Shown in pieces: positions 25,593-34,743 of a DNA stretch of 40,567 nucleotides; position 1 is the stretch's first letter; each line of letters opens with the position of its first letter. The notes beneath the pieces were generated by a model. That model was not told the DNA's origin. It searched no databases and saw nothing but the letters and a program-made list of their open reading frames with translations. The translations under genes were made by a program, and so were the position numbers. Source of the DNA: Bacteroidales bacterium (GTDB taxonomy: Bacteria; Bacteroidota; Bacteroidia; Bacteroidales; 4484-276); NCBI GenBank assembly GCA_029934065.1, contig JAOZMX010000005.1, forward strand, positions 1 to 40,567. Reading direction: 5' to 3'.

Positions 25593-26638
25593 TGTCGGTT
25601 CGTTTTTTTGTTCCAAAATCCGATCACCAGCCCGGCATTTTCTTTTGCATCGGGGGTGCCGGTTTTCAATATGTGGATTTTTTTTTGGTCTCTTTTCTCC
25701 AATCCGTAGTTGTAAGTTTTGTCATAATAAACCAGCACTTTGTCAATGGCTGTTTCATAATCATCGTTTTTTATGGCGTTGATGATTGCCCGGGCATTCT
25801 GTCCGCCGAGTTTTCTTTCGATCTTCATCACGCTTTCGATAAGCTGATCTTTGGGAAATTTCGCATAATCCTTTACCAGACGCAGGATACGCAGATTTTT
25901 TTCCATCTCGAGCCTGACAACGGGTGCCGATCTCATTTTTGCAAAAAAGACTTCGGGGATGACCACCTTGCCCACCGAGCGGCTTTCGTCTTCAAGAAAG
26001 ACCGGTTTTTGCAAATCGAGCTTCGACAACTCACCGTAAAGGTCGTTTTCAAACTGTTCGCTGGTGGGCTGTGGTGCTTCACCGAGGGCACCAAAAGCAG
26101 AACCCTTGTGATTGGCCAGACCTTCGAGGTCAACAACCTGCTGACCCGATTTTTTCATGGCGAGCAATATTTCGGTCTTTCCCGTCCCGGTGGCTCCCGA
26201 AAGTACGACCAATTCCATGATGCCGCCCAGTTGCTCTCTGATGAACCTCCTGTAAGCGGTATATCCGCCTGTCAGCACCTGCACATCGAAACCCGCCGTT
26301 GCCAGCAGCCACGCCATACTTTCCGAACGCATGCCTCCGCGCCAGCAGTGCATCAGGAGTTTCCGTCCGGGAGCGTTCTTTTTGGCTTGCTTGACAAAAC
26401 CCGACATCTTCGGCCCTACGATATCCAATCCTTTCAAAATGGCTGCTTCCCTGCCCGACTTTTTATACAAAGTGCCCACCACTGCCCGCTCGTCGTTGGT
26501 AAACAACGGCAAATTGAAAGCCCCGGGAATGTGGCCGTGCTCAAACTCGGCCGGTGAGCGCACATCCGCCACAGGCAACCGTTCGGCCAAACCGAGAAAT
26601 GTCTTTATATCAATTTTTTCAGTCATTTTTTGTGTCAA
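25589..26638 (-). CDS. selU: tRNA 2-selenouridine synthase (SelU/MnmH)
   Basis: A 349-residue protein with the two SelU domains. Residues 1-133 are a rhodanese domain with PVADVRSPAEFEHGHIPGAFNL and the active cysteine in LMHCWRGGMRSESMAWL (Cys98). The second is a P-loop domain with SGATGTGKTEIL (148-155) and DLEGLANHKGSAFG. The enzyme replaces the sulfur of 2-thiouridine at the wobble position of Lys, Glu and Gln tRNAs with selenium from selenophosphate, through a geranylated intermediate. It is the first gene of a two-gene operon and overlaps the SelD fusion by 4 nt, so the maker and user of selenophosphate are translated together. Start is Met1 (26638) or Met5 (26626). A perfect -7 box lies just upstream. 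Confidence 0.95.
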   Translation of the reverse strand: MTQKMTEKIDIKTFLGLAERLPVADVRSPAEFEHGHIPGAFNLPLFTNDERAVVGTLYKKSGREAAILKGLDIVGPKMSGFVKQAKKNAPGRKLLMHCWRGGMRSESMAWLLATAGFDVQVLTGGYTAYRRFIREQLGGIMELVVLSGATGTGKTEILLAMKKSGQQVVDLEGLANHKGSAFGALGEAPQPTSEQFENDLYGELSKLDLQKPVFLEDESRSVGKVVIPEVFFAKMRSAPVVRLEMEKNLRILRLVKDYAKFPKDQLIESVMKIERKLGGQNARAIINAIKNDDYETAIDKVLVYYDKTYNYGLEKRDQKKIHILKTGTPDAKENAGLVIGFWNKKTNRQ

Positions 26639-26649
26639 AAACTCCGGTT

Positions 26650-26657
26650 CAAAAGTA
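26650..26657 (-). promoter_or_regulatory. Putative -7 box (TACTTTTG) of the selU-selD operon
   Basis: The minus-strand reading TACTTTTG is a full TAnnTTTG match 11 bases before the selU start at 26638, so the transcript would be nearly leaderless from Met1 or have a ~15-base leader from Met5. It lies back to back with the mazG-like promoter. Confidence 0.4.
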
Positions 26658-26686
26658 GTTGAAATTTTTTTTGTTAAGGATTAAAC

Positions 26687-26694
26687 TATTTTTG
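26687..26694 (+). promoter_or_regulatory. Putative -7 box (TATTTTTG) of the MazG-like gene
   Basis: A full TAnnTTTG match 37 bases before ATG 26732. TTTG at 26671-26674 is too close (12 bases) to be an ideal -33; a T-run occupies the usual place. Confidence 0.45.
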
Positions 26695-26731
26695 CAACAA
26701 ATTGAATCATTGTAAGCATACAAAATAAAAA

Positions 26732-27070
26732 ATGGCAAATACCGAAACCCTTATCAAAGCACTGGTGGATTTTCGCAACGAACGCAACTGGGCGCAGTTC
26801 CATAATCCCAAAGACCTGGCCCTGGCCCTCTCCATTGAGGCTGCCGAGCTCAACGAACTGTTCCTGTGGAAAAATGCCGATGAGGTGAAAAAGATCAGCC
26901 GTGAACGCATCGGGGAGGAACTGGCCGATGTTTTTGCCTATGCCCTGATGCTTGCCGAAAAATACCAATTTGATGTTGGCGAGATCGTTATGAAAAAAAT
27001 GGCCCTTAATGCTAAAAAATATCCGGTTGAAAAATCGAAGAATCTTGCAAAAAAATATACCGACCTGTAA
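26732..27070 (+). CDS. MazG-like nucleotide pyrophosphohydrolase (dCTPase type)
   Basis: A 112-residue, single-domain all-alpha NTP pyrophosphatase. The metal-binding pattern is present as SIEAAELNELFLW (the ExxE helix) and, about 25 residues later, GEELADVFAYALM (the ExxD helix). The conserved RNERNWAQFHNPKDLALAL start matches the short MazG/dCTPP1-like group, which hydrolyses non-canonical or excess dNTPs to the monophosphate and pyrophosphate. It would act in the cytoplasm as a house-cleaning enzyme. It is 42 bases upstream of the CPBP protease gene and divergent from the selenium operon. Substrate cannot be told from sequence. Confidence 0.9.
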   Translation: MANTETLIKALVDFRNERNWAQFHNPKDLALALSIEAAELNELFLWKNADEVKKISRERIGEELADVFAYALMLAEKYQFDVGEIVMKKMALNAKKYPVEKSKNLAKKYTDL

Positions 27071-27112
27071 CATTTTTTTCGGGGATATTGAACCGCCGGA
27101 ACTTGTAATTTT

Positions 27113-28087
27113 GTGATTAAATTAAAAGAACAGTTTTTGAACAAATATTTAAAAATAGAGCCGCTACTTGCACACCGGTCGCCATGGGTGAGCTTACTGG
27201 CACTGATCATGCTCATTTTAGTCTCCACACTGATCACCTTTTTTGTGGGGCTGTTGCTGGTTGTTCCCATTTACGGTTCCGATGTATTGGAGATGCTGGT
27301 CAATGCCGGTCAGTCGTTCCGGCAGGAAAATATTGCGCTGCTGAAGTACTTTCAGATCGTCAATCAAATCGGTGTGTTTTTTATTCCGGTATTTCTTTTT
27401 TCATTTTTAAAAACGGGAAGTCCCGGCGGCTACCTGCAGATGAACCGTTTCCCGACGGTTTTTTCCCTGTTTGCCGTAATCTTTCTTACTTTCTCCATTT
27501 TGCCGGTCATTCATTGGCTTTCCGGAATCAACGAAGGAATGCGCCTGCCCGGTTTTTTAAGGGGAGTGGAAGAATGGATGCAACAAGCCGAAGAGAAAAA
27601 TCAACGCCTCACCGAAGCATTTTTAAGTACCACAACAATCGGAGGACTGCTTTTGAATATTCTGATGATCGGTGTATTGGCAGCCATCGGTGAAGAGCTG
27701 TTGTTCAGATCGGTTTTGATCAGGCTTTTCAGAAACTGGTTCGGCAATGTGCATTTTGCCGTTATCATCTCGTCGGTGATTTTCAGCGCTTTTCATCTGC
27801 AGTTTTACGGATTTTTACCCAGGCTGGTTTTGGGTTTGATGTTCGGCTATATGTTTGTCTGGTCGGGTTCGGTGTGGCTGCCGGTGGCAGCACATTTTTT
27901 AAATAATACCTCGGCTGTGGTGGTCTATTATCTGGTCAATACCGGATATGTAGAAACACCGGCTGATGATTTCGGTGCAACGGATAGCAACATGCTGATC
28001 TTTATGAGTTTTTCTCTTTCCGCGGCGATGCTGATCCTGGTCTATCTTGCTGAGAAGAAAAAACAGCAGAATTGGAACATCAATTAA
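27113..28087 (+). CDS. CPBP-family intramembrane metalloprotease (Abi/CAAX-like)
   Basis: A 324-residue membrane protein with about eight hydrophobic segments. The CPBP motifs are clear: GEELLFRSVLIR (Glu194, Glu195, Arg199), SAFHLQFYG (His228) and AAHFLNNTSA (His261, Asn265). These make up the glutamate-type active site of Rce1-like membrane proteases. Bacterial members process membrane peptides or act in bacteriocin immunity; many have no known substrate. The start is uncertain: the frame opens at GTG 27113, and TTG 27137 is an alternative. TAATTTTG at 27106-27113 would be a -7 box overlapping the GTG, in which case the later start would be needed. It may instead be read through from the MazG-like gene 42 bases upstream. 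Confidence 0.88.
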   Translation: MIKLKEQFLNKYLKIEPLLAHRSPWVSLLALIMLILVSTLITFFVGLLLVVPIYGSDVLEMLVNAGQSFRQENIALLKYFQIVNQIGVFFIPVFLFSFLKTGSPGGYLQMNRFPTVFSLFAVIFLTFSILPVIHWLSGINEGMRLPGFLRGVEEWMQQAEEKNQRLTEAFLSTTTIGGLLLNILMIGVLAAIGEELLFRSVLIRLFRNWFGNVHFAVIISSVIFSAFHLQFYGFLPRLVLGLMFGYMFVWSGSVWLPVAAHFLNNTSAVVVYYLVNTGYVETPADDFGATDSNMLIFMSFSLSAAMLILVYLAEKKKQQNWNIN

Positions 28088-28193
28088 ATTTAAAAAAAAT
28101 ATTGTATTTTTAGCAACGTGAGAACCGGTGTATTTTTATTACAATCGTAAGAGCTAATGAAGAAATAAAGAAAATAATTAAAATTTGAATCGC

Positions 28194-31100
28194 ATGAATA
28201 TTTTTACACTCCATTTATCAAAAATCAAAGTCATTTTTTTATTGCAGGTTTTTACATTCCTGATCCTGAATCAGTCCGTTATTGTTGCACAAATTGCCGC
28301 TTCGGAAGAAAAAACGGATGAAAAGGTCAAATCAACCATGCAGGGACGGGACGAAAATCCGCTGCCGCCCGGATGGGACACCTATACCGTTCAGGGCAAT
28401 CCGCACGGCATCATTGTGATGTTGAGCGCCAACCCCAGGATCAATGACATTCCCATTCAGCCGGGAGATTACATCGGCGCATTTTACGTTGACGATTACG
28501 GCGAATTAAAATGTGGCGGCACCGATTTCTGGCTCGGTGATGATAACATTATTTTCGGGGCTTTCGGTGACGACCCCGACACACCGGAAAAAGACGGTTT
28601 CGGTTACAACGAGGTGATGCACTTTAAAGTCTATTCTTATGTAACTCATAAAGAGTATGATGTTGACCTGATTGCCTGGGATCCTTCTTATGCATCGTCC
28701 GACCATTGGGGCCCTCTCGGGTTATCAAGTATTATCAATCTGGCCTGTTTTGTTGATTTCGATGCCTATGCCACGGCAACGCCCAATCCCGTTTGTCTGG
28801 GTAATACGGTGCTGCTCGAAGCACATATTTTTGTGGGCACTAACGGCAATTACACCTATTCGTGGACTTCCGATCCTCCGGGGTTTACTTCATCACAACA
28901 AAGTGTAACGGTTCTTCCCGACAATGACATCACCTATTTTCTCGAAGTTTCGGACGGGACATTTTTTTCGAATCATCAGGTGGATATTGTCGTAAATCAG
29001 GAGGCCGCCGTCTCGGCAGGAGAAGATGTGCTGATCTGCGAAGATGAAGCGGCACATCTAACCGCCACGGCGACCAATTACAGCAGTATTTTGTGGACCA
29101 CATCGGGAGACGGGACTTTTGATGATCCCGAAATCCCGGATCCGTTTTACACTCCCGGCCCGCTGGATGCCGAAAACGACTCGGCCATACTTACCGTGAC
29201 GGCTTTTCCACTGGACGATTGCACATACACACCCACAGATCAGGTGGTAGTGAATGTAGGCCGGTTGCCGGAGGTCAGCCTTCCCGAAACAGCCGGTTTT
29301 TGCCAAACACAGGAGATTTGGGTTACGGCTGATGCCCACGATTACACCTCATTGGTCTGGAGCACCGGCGGCGACGGCACCTTTAGTGATTCAACCGCCG
29401 AAACAACACAATATTTCCCCGGGGAATTCGACCTGAACCTCGGCGAATTTACCCTTACCTGTTGTGTTGATGCCACCAATCCCTGCTCGGGCAGTGATTG
29501 CGCGGAGATGGATTGTACCATTTCCGAATCCGCAACGGTGAATGCTCCGGGGTCGAGGACCAAATGTGAAAACCTTCCCGTTCCGCTGGTCAGCGTGGCC
29601 TTCAATTACAGCTCCGTTCTGTGGACCACGGCAGGAGACGGCACTTTTGAAAATCCAAATGCATTGAGTACAAAATATTATGCCGGCGAGCAGGATAAAA
29701 TCAACGGAGGAACGGTAGTCACCATCAATGCTTTCGGTGTGGATGCCTGTGAGGCGTTCCCTGCCACCAAAGATGTTCAGATCATCCTTCTGCCGATACC
29801 GAAAGTAGATGCCGGAGATGTTGAGGTGGTCTGTTCGGGCTATCCCATGCAACTGAATGCTACCGTTGAAGACCAGGCATCGTTTGCATGGTCAACGTCG
29901 GGTGACGGTTATTTCAACAACACGACAATTCTCAACCCCATTTACTATCCGGGGGGCAATGACATTGCCACAGGCGGTTTTACCCTGACACTCACGGCAC
30001 AACCTCTTTCGCCTTGTACCGAAGTTGTTTCGGACATGCTGGATGTGGAGATCGTTGACCAGCCCCAGGTTGAAATACTGACCCCGTCGGGGCAGAATCT
30101 TTGCGAAGGTCTTGCGCTTCAACTCGAAACAGATGCCTCGGATTATATGAATCTTTTATGGGAAACTACGGGTGACGGTTATTTTGACGATCCCACGATT
30201 TTGAATCCCGTCTATTACCATGGCCCCGAAACAGACCTTTCGGGCTCACCCATCATCCTGAAAGTTACTGCTTTTGCAGCACCCAATTGTAATCCGGATG
30301 TTTATGACCAAATTACCGTTTCATTTTTTCACGGCCCTTATGCCGATGCGGGAAATGATGTTACTGCCTGTGGGGACGCTATTTTTCTTTCCGGGGATGC
30401 CGGAAACTATTCTTCCGTTGATTGGCAAACCGGTGGAGACGGATATTTTGCCGACCATCAGGCACTCAACACACAATACTTCCCGGGAGAGGATGATATG
30501 GCTGCAGGCGCCGTAGAACTTTGCCTTTGGGCAAACGGTATCGGCAACTGCCCTGCAACCGAAGATTGCCTCAATGTTTCGCTAACACCTATCCCCATTG
30601 CGGAAATTGGTGTTGACACTGCCTCTGTGTGTTACGAAGAAAATTATTCTTTCGATCAGGCTGTGATTTCTTATTACTCATCCGTCAACTGGTTTACTCC
30701 CGACGGTGGCGGAACATTCTCCGATCCAGGCAGCACAAACCCTGTGTACACTCCCGATCCCGTGACCGATTATCCGCTGGGTTGCATCACCATCGGCGTT
30801 ACCGCACAGCCTTTGTCTCCCTGTACATTATCCGTTGACGACCTGATGACGCTTTGCTTTCAGGCTCCTCCCCAGGTGGAGATCGGAATGGACGAAGCAA
30901 CCATTTGTTTTGGTGAAAACTATCAGTTTTTCACAACTGAAGCTTATGATTTTTCAGGCATATTATGGTCCACAACAAATGGCGGAGGTTCGTTCGACAA
31001 CGCCACCATTCTCAATCCGGTTTATTACCCTAACCCTTCGATCGATTATCCTGAAGGATGCATTGAAATGACTGTTACCGTTGATCCCGTTTCGCCGTGC

Positions 31101-31895
31101 ACGGTGTCCGACGAAGATACTTTCACCCTCTGTTTCCAGGCTCCGCCTTCGGCAGATGCCGGCGAGGATGCCACCATCTTTTCGGATGAGACTTTCCTGA
31201 CCGATGCCACGGCTGATCAATACAGTACGCTCATGTGGTCCACTTCAGGCGACGGAAATTTCACCGATCCGGCATTGCTAAACACTGTATATTCGCCCGG
31301 AACCGGTGACATTGAAAACGGAACGGTTGAGTTGACCCTCACGGCTTTTCCGATGGAAGAATGCACTGTTCCGGCTGTTGATGAAATGACCTTAACGATC
31401 TATGGTCGTCAGACAATTCTTCTGCCGGCAGGCTGGAGCGGCTTTTCCTCGTTCATCCAACCCGGCGATCCCGCCTTTGAAGAAGTGATGGCTCCCATTG
31501 CAAGCCAACTGGTCATTGCCCAAAACATGGCCAGCCTTTACTGGCCGGAATACGGCATCAACACCATTGGTGATCTTGACAATTACAAAGGTTACCAAAT
31601 CAAGCTGAACGCACCGGCAACCCTGACCATCACAGGTTCTTCGGTAACAGACAAAACCTTGACCATCCCCACAGGGTGGAGTATTCTTCCGGTATTGTCC
31701 GAATGTTTTGTGTCCAGAAACGTAATCCTTTCACAACTGGCGGGCAAATTGATCCTCCTGACCGAAATCGGCGGAAACGGGATACTGTGGCCGGAGCAAG
31801 AAATATTTACCCTTACCGGTTTACAGCCCGGGAAAGCATACATGATCAAGCTTTCGGAGGAAGCAGTGCTTGTTTTCCCGGATTGTCAGAAATAG
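28194..31895 (+). CDS. Large secreted protein with nine tandem ~89-residue Ig/PKD-like repeats
   Basis: A 1233-residue exported protein. A signal-anchor-like leader ends near VIVAQ. An N-terminal module (about 60-180; PPGWDTYTVQGNPHGIIVML, then PGDYIGAFYVDD) resembles one found in other Bacteroidetes cell-surface proteins. An Ig-like segment follows, then nine tandem repeats (29001-31412) and a two-part C-terminal region (LLPAGWSGFSSFIQPGDP, then IPTGWSILPV). Most repeats contain a W-x-T-x-G-D-G-x-F core, a YYPG-like turn and two cysteines. I see no T9SS sorting tail, so export to the surface may need a partner or another signal. ATG 28194 is preferred to the in-frame TTG 28185. A weak -7 box (TATTTTTA) lies at 28105. 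Structural or adhesive role is inferred only from the repeat architecture. Confidence 0.85.
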   Translation: MNIFTLHLSKIKVIFLLQVFTFLILNQSVIVAQIAASEEKTDEKVKSTMQGRDENPLPPGWDTYTVQGNPHGIIVMLSANPRINDIPIQPGDYIGAFYVDDYGELKCGGTDFWLGDDNIIFGAFGDDPDTPEKDGFGYNEVMHFKVYSYVTHKEYDVDLIAWDPSYASSDHWGPLGLSSIINLACFVDFDAYATATPNPVCLGNTVLLEAHIFVGTNGNYTYSWTSDPPGFTSSQQSVTVLPDNDITYFLEVSDGTFFSNHQVDIVVNQEAAVSAGEDVLICEDEAAHLTATATNYSSILWTTSGDGTFDDPEIPDPFYTPGPLDAENDSAILTVTAFPLDDCTYTPTDQVVVNVGRLPEVSLPETAGFCQTQEIWVTADAHDYTSLVWSTGGDGTFSDSTAETTQYFPGEFDLNLGEFTLTCCVDATNPCSGSDCAEMDCTISESATVNAPGSRTKCENLPVPLVSVAFNYSSVLWTTAGDGTFENPNALSTKYYAGEQDKINGGTVVTINAFGVDACEAFPATKDVQIILLPIPKVDAGDVEVVCSGYPMQLNATVEDQASFAWSTSGDGYFNNTTILNPIYYPGGNDIATGGFTLTLTAQPLSPCTEVVSDMLDVEIVDQPQVEILTPSGQNLCEGLALQLETDASDYMNLLWETTGDGYFDDPTILNPVYYHGPETDLSGSPIILKVTAFAAPNCNPDVYDQITVSFFHGPYADAGNDVTACGDAIFLSGDAGNYSSVDWQTGGDGYFADHQALNTQYFPGEDDMAAGAVELCLWANGIGNCPATEDCLNVSLTPIPIAEIGVDTASVCYEENYSFDQAVISYYSSVNWFTPDGGGTFSDPGSTNPVYTPDPVTDYPLGCITIGVTAQPLSPCTLSVDDLMTLCFQAPPQVEIGMDEATICFGENYQFFTTEAYDFSGILWSTTNGGGSFDNATILNPVYYPNPSIDYPEGCIEMTVTVDPVSPCTVSDEDTFTLCFQAPPSADAGEDATIFSDETFLTDATADQYSTLMWSTSGDGNFTDPALLNTVYSPGTGDIENGTVELTLTAFPMEECTVPAVDEMTLTIYGRQTILLPAGWSGFSSFIQPGDPAFEEVMAPIASQLVIAQNMASLYWPEYGINTIGDLDNYKGYQIKLNAPATLTITGSSVTDKTLTIPTGWSILPVLSECFVSRNVILSQLAGKLILLTEIGGNGILWPEQEIFTLTGLQPGKAYMIKLSEEAVLVFPDCQK
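29001..31412 (+). repeat. Nine tandem protein repeats of about 89 residues (268 bp)
   Basis: Units begin roughly at EAAVSAGED, EVSLPETAG, ATVNAPGSR, KVDAGDVEV, QVEILTPSG, YADAGNDVT, IAEIGVDTA, QVEIGMDEA and SADAGEDAT. Each carries a tryptophan strand followed by GDGxF or GGGxF, and a Y-x-P/x-G turn. Divergence between units is large at DNA level, so the array is old. Units 7 and 8 are the most alike (both end TLCFQAPP), which suggests the latest duplication. Confidence 0.88.
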
Positions 31896-31934
31896 TGCAT
31901 CAAATAAGTTTACACGGGAAAAAACGTGACTGTA

Positions 31935-34670
31935 TTATTCCAGTATGATTTTTTTACTTCCCACTTTGCTTTCCGAAGTAACTTTCAGAATATAATTTCC
32001 CTTGGGCAGAGCGGAAAGATCAAAACGTTGATGTGCTGCGGTCAGGACACTTTCCAAAACGACTTTACCGGATAGATCGTAAATCTTCACTCCGGCCCGG
32101 TTACCTTCAAAGCTATTACATTTCAGGTTGATCATGCCTCCGGTCGGGTTCGGATAAATCTCAAAACCAATATCCTTTTGACCCTTCTCGGACACGCCGA
32201 GATAAGGCATCCACGAAGCGGTAAAGAAACCGCGGCCGTGAGTGGCGGCAAGTACCGTCCGGTCGGATTCGCGCAATTTCAGCATATCCACTCTGACATT
32301 GGCCAACCCTTCTACATCGGGGGCCCATGTAACATCAGCGGTGTTCAGGTCGGTGGTTGACCACACTCCGATCTCGGTTGCCAGCAAGGCCGTGCCGTCG
32401 TCGGCAGGATGATAAAGTGCCCAGCGGACCGGCATGTCGGGCAGGTTGCCTTCAACCATCTCCCAGGTGTTGCCCCCGTCGGTTGTTTGCCAAACCGACT
32501 CCACTCCATAGTTGGAAAATGTGACCAACAGCCGATCTTCCGTTGAACCCACAGCAATGCACGAAACATATGCCGTGGGAAACGCATCGGCAGTGATCTC
32601 GGTAACCTGCGGCGAATAACTTTGCGCATTTTCAACTTTATACACCCTTCCGGTTTGCGTACCGATGAAAAGGTTTGTGATTCCTTCGGGAGATTGCGGC
32701 GATACTTTGATGTGTGAGAAATAAACGTTCGTAGCGGTTTGCAGCGACACAAAATCGGCGTCCGGATTGTTGGGAATGCCGTCAATGCGAAGTAACGTAT
32801 TGGACTGGTTTCCGAAAAAACTCACTGCGTTGGCATAAAGCGTATTCATTTTAGAATCGTAATCGGCAGGATTGATAAATACTCCGCAATCGTAGTTATT
32901 GTAAAATACCTGATTGGAATTCAACCAGAAACTATAACGGTTGTAATAAACGGAAGTGATCCAAAGAGTGGATTCATTATCATCCATAAAACAATAGGCG
33001 CCGTCACCTCCGTCAATCATATCGTTGATGTCGAGTGCCGCATTCTGATACAAAAGTGTCCCGTTGTCCTGCAATCCACCGACAAACTGCGGAGCACCTG
33101 CCTGCGGGTTGATGTCACAGGAGTAAAATTGCAAAGTATTGTATCCCTGATTTTTTTCTTCAAAGACGGGGTAAGTTGCCGTTGCCGATGAGGTATAGAA
33201 CACTCCGCCGTCGTTGCTGCAAATAAACTCGGTGGATGAGCCGGGTTTAAATTCAATGGCATGTTGGTCGGCATGCAAATAATCGTCGCCGCCACCGTAG
33301 TACATCAACGACCAGTCAGAGATATGGTTCCAGTTGTTGCCTCCGTTGGATGTTTTCCACATGTCAAGGCCTCCGGTGTAGATCATGTTGGAATACTCGG
33401 GATGAACTTTGATGACCAGGGCATGCCATCCCAGAGTTGACCAATCGTTGTCCGGCTTGTTGATCTCACTCCATGTCTCCCCTTTGTCGGTTGATTTGAT
33501 GATATACCGGCCACGGTAATAGGTAAATCCGCTGTTTTTACCCGCAACAACAGCAGCATAAACGATGTTTTCGTCCGAAGGAGCACAGGCCAGCATGATA
33601 CGACCGGGGATGTTGTAAGTCGGACTGCTTTGGATAATGGCCACATAATCGTCGTAAACCTCCCATGTACCATACGATCCGTCGTCGGAATAAAAGATCG
33701 TGGCGCCGCCTTTCAGTTCCACATTTTGCATCGAAGAGGCATAGATGCGGTTGTCGGCACCAATTTCAATATCGGCAATGGCATAGGGCTCGTCATATCC
33801 GGGAATATCAGGCAGTACCTGTTCCCAGGTTTCCCCGCCATCGTCGGAACGGAAAAGACCGTTGGAGGGTTCGCTCTGATGTACCTCGCCCCGATAAATG
33901 CCCGAAGCCACGCCGGCATAGATCACGCTTTCCCCGTCTTCAACCCTCACCTTCACATCGGTAACATATTCGAAACCCAATGTTGATTCCATTAAGGTCC
34001 AGGTCTGGCCGCCGTCTTCCGATTTCCAGATACCCTGCCCCACACCGCTTGATTCACGATAGATGATCAGCGCCGTTTGAGCTTCTCCCGTTCCCACATA
34101 AAACGTCATCGGATTGTTGGGATCGTAAGTCATGCAACTTATGCTGAGGGTACTCCAGAAATCATCCACCGGGTGCCACTTCGACTGGTTGTCGGTAATG
34201 TCATCACGGTACCATAAACCGCCTGTAACACCTCCTGCCCAGACTTTATTTCCCGCCGCATCGTTCGGGTCCCACATGATGGTTCTTGTACGGCCGCCCA
34301 TGTTGGCATCGGTACCTTCCCATTCCAGTGCATCTGTTGACTTCAACCCTGATTGTTGCTCCAGTGCCCTGGTTTGTTGGTAAGCAGCAAGAAGTCTTTC
34401 ACGCGGCACAACACCCGTTTCGGGGTCAAGTGTCATAAAATAATCCTGTATGGCAGCCTTGTCGGGATAAGTGGCTTCGGCAGCCTCTTCAGCCCCACCC
34501 GTCTTTAAATCCGGCAAAAGAGCCATCTTTTGCTGAAGAAATTGTTCATATTTTGTTCTCTTGTCGTTGTTGTTTGCCTTATCCAAAAAGAATGTCCCCA
34601 ACAGGGACACTATGATAAAAAGCAAAGCAAATGATTTGGTTTTGAGTGAAAACGAGTTTAATTGTTTCAT
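31935..34670 (-). CDS. T9SS-exported sortilin/BNR-type beta-propeller protein
   Basis: A 911-residue protein with a hydrophobic N-terminal segment (FALLFIIVSLLGTFFL) and a pro-like region to about residue 115. A long series of BNR/Asp-box and VPS10-like propeller blades follows (for example SEDGGQTWTLMES, RSDDGGETWEQVLP, STDKGETWSEINK, TTDGGNTWEMVEG). The C-terminal ~75 residues are a type A T9SS sorting domain: FEIYPNPTGGMINLKCN, then VKIYDLSGKVVLES, LPKGNYILKV and a last KKIILE. Such propellers occur in secreted glycan-binding or glycosidase-like proteins, but no catalytic residues can be named. It converges on the repeat-protein gene with a 39-base gap. Confidence 0.88.
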   Translation of the reverse strand: MKQLNSFSLKTKSFALLFIIVSLLGTFFLDKANNNDKRTKYEQFLQQKMALLPDLKTGGAEEAAEATYPDKAAIQDYFMTLDPETGVVPRERLLAAYQQTRALEQQSGLKSTDALEWEGTDANMGGRTRTIMWDPNDAAGNKVWAGGVTGGLWYRDDITDNQSKWHPVDDFWSTLSISCMTYDPNNPMTFYVGTGEAQTALIIYRESSGVGQGIWKSEDGGQTWTLMESTLGFEYVTDVKVRVEDGESVIYAGVASGIYRGEVHQSEPSNGLFRSDDGGETWEQVLPDIPGYDEPYAIADIEIGADNRIYASSMQNVELKGGATIFYSDDGSYGTWEVYDDYVAIIQSSPTYNIPGRIMLACAPSDENIVYAAVVAGKNSGFTYYRGRYIIKSTDKGETWSEINKPDNDWSTLGWHALVIKVHPEYSNMIYTGGLDMWKTSNGGNNWNHISDWSLMYYGGGDDYLHADQHAIEFKPGSSTEFICSNDGGVFYTSSATATYPVFEEKNQGYNTLQFYSCDINPQAGAPQFVGGLQDNGTLLYQNAALDINDMIDGGDGAYCFMDDNESTLWITSVYYNRYSFWLNSNQVFYNNYDCGVFINPADYDSKMNTLYANAVSFFGNQSNTLLRIDGIPNNPDADFVSLQTATNVYFSHIKVSPQSPEGITNLFIGTQTGRVYKVENAQSYSPQVTEITADAFPTAYVSCIAVGSTEDRLLVTFSNYGVESVWQTTDGGNTWEMVEGNLPDMPVRWALYHPADDGTALLATEIGVWSTTDLNTADVTWAPDVEGLANVRVDMLKLRESDRTVLAATHGRGFFTASWMPYLGVSEKGQKDIGFEIYPNPTGGMINLKCNSFEGNRAGVKIYDLSGKVVLESVLTAAHQRFDLSALPKGNYILKVTSESKVGSKKIILE

Positions 34671-34743
34671 GTTAGTTAATTTTAGATTTATCTGATATTA
34701 CTGTTTTTCAATATTCCGAAAGTTAAACACCGTCAAGCCCGGC

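Noticed and set aside
26732-28087. MazG-like plus CPBP (Abi) genes as a phage-defence or toxin-antitoxin pair
   Set aside because: The names suggest it, but both families are commonly housekeeping, and neither the spacing nor the neighbours show a defence island.
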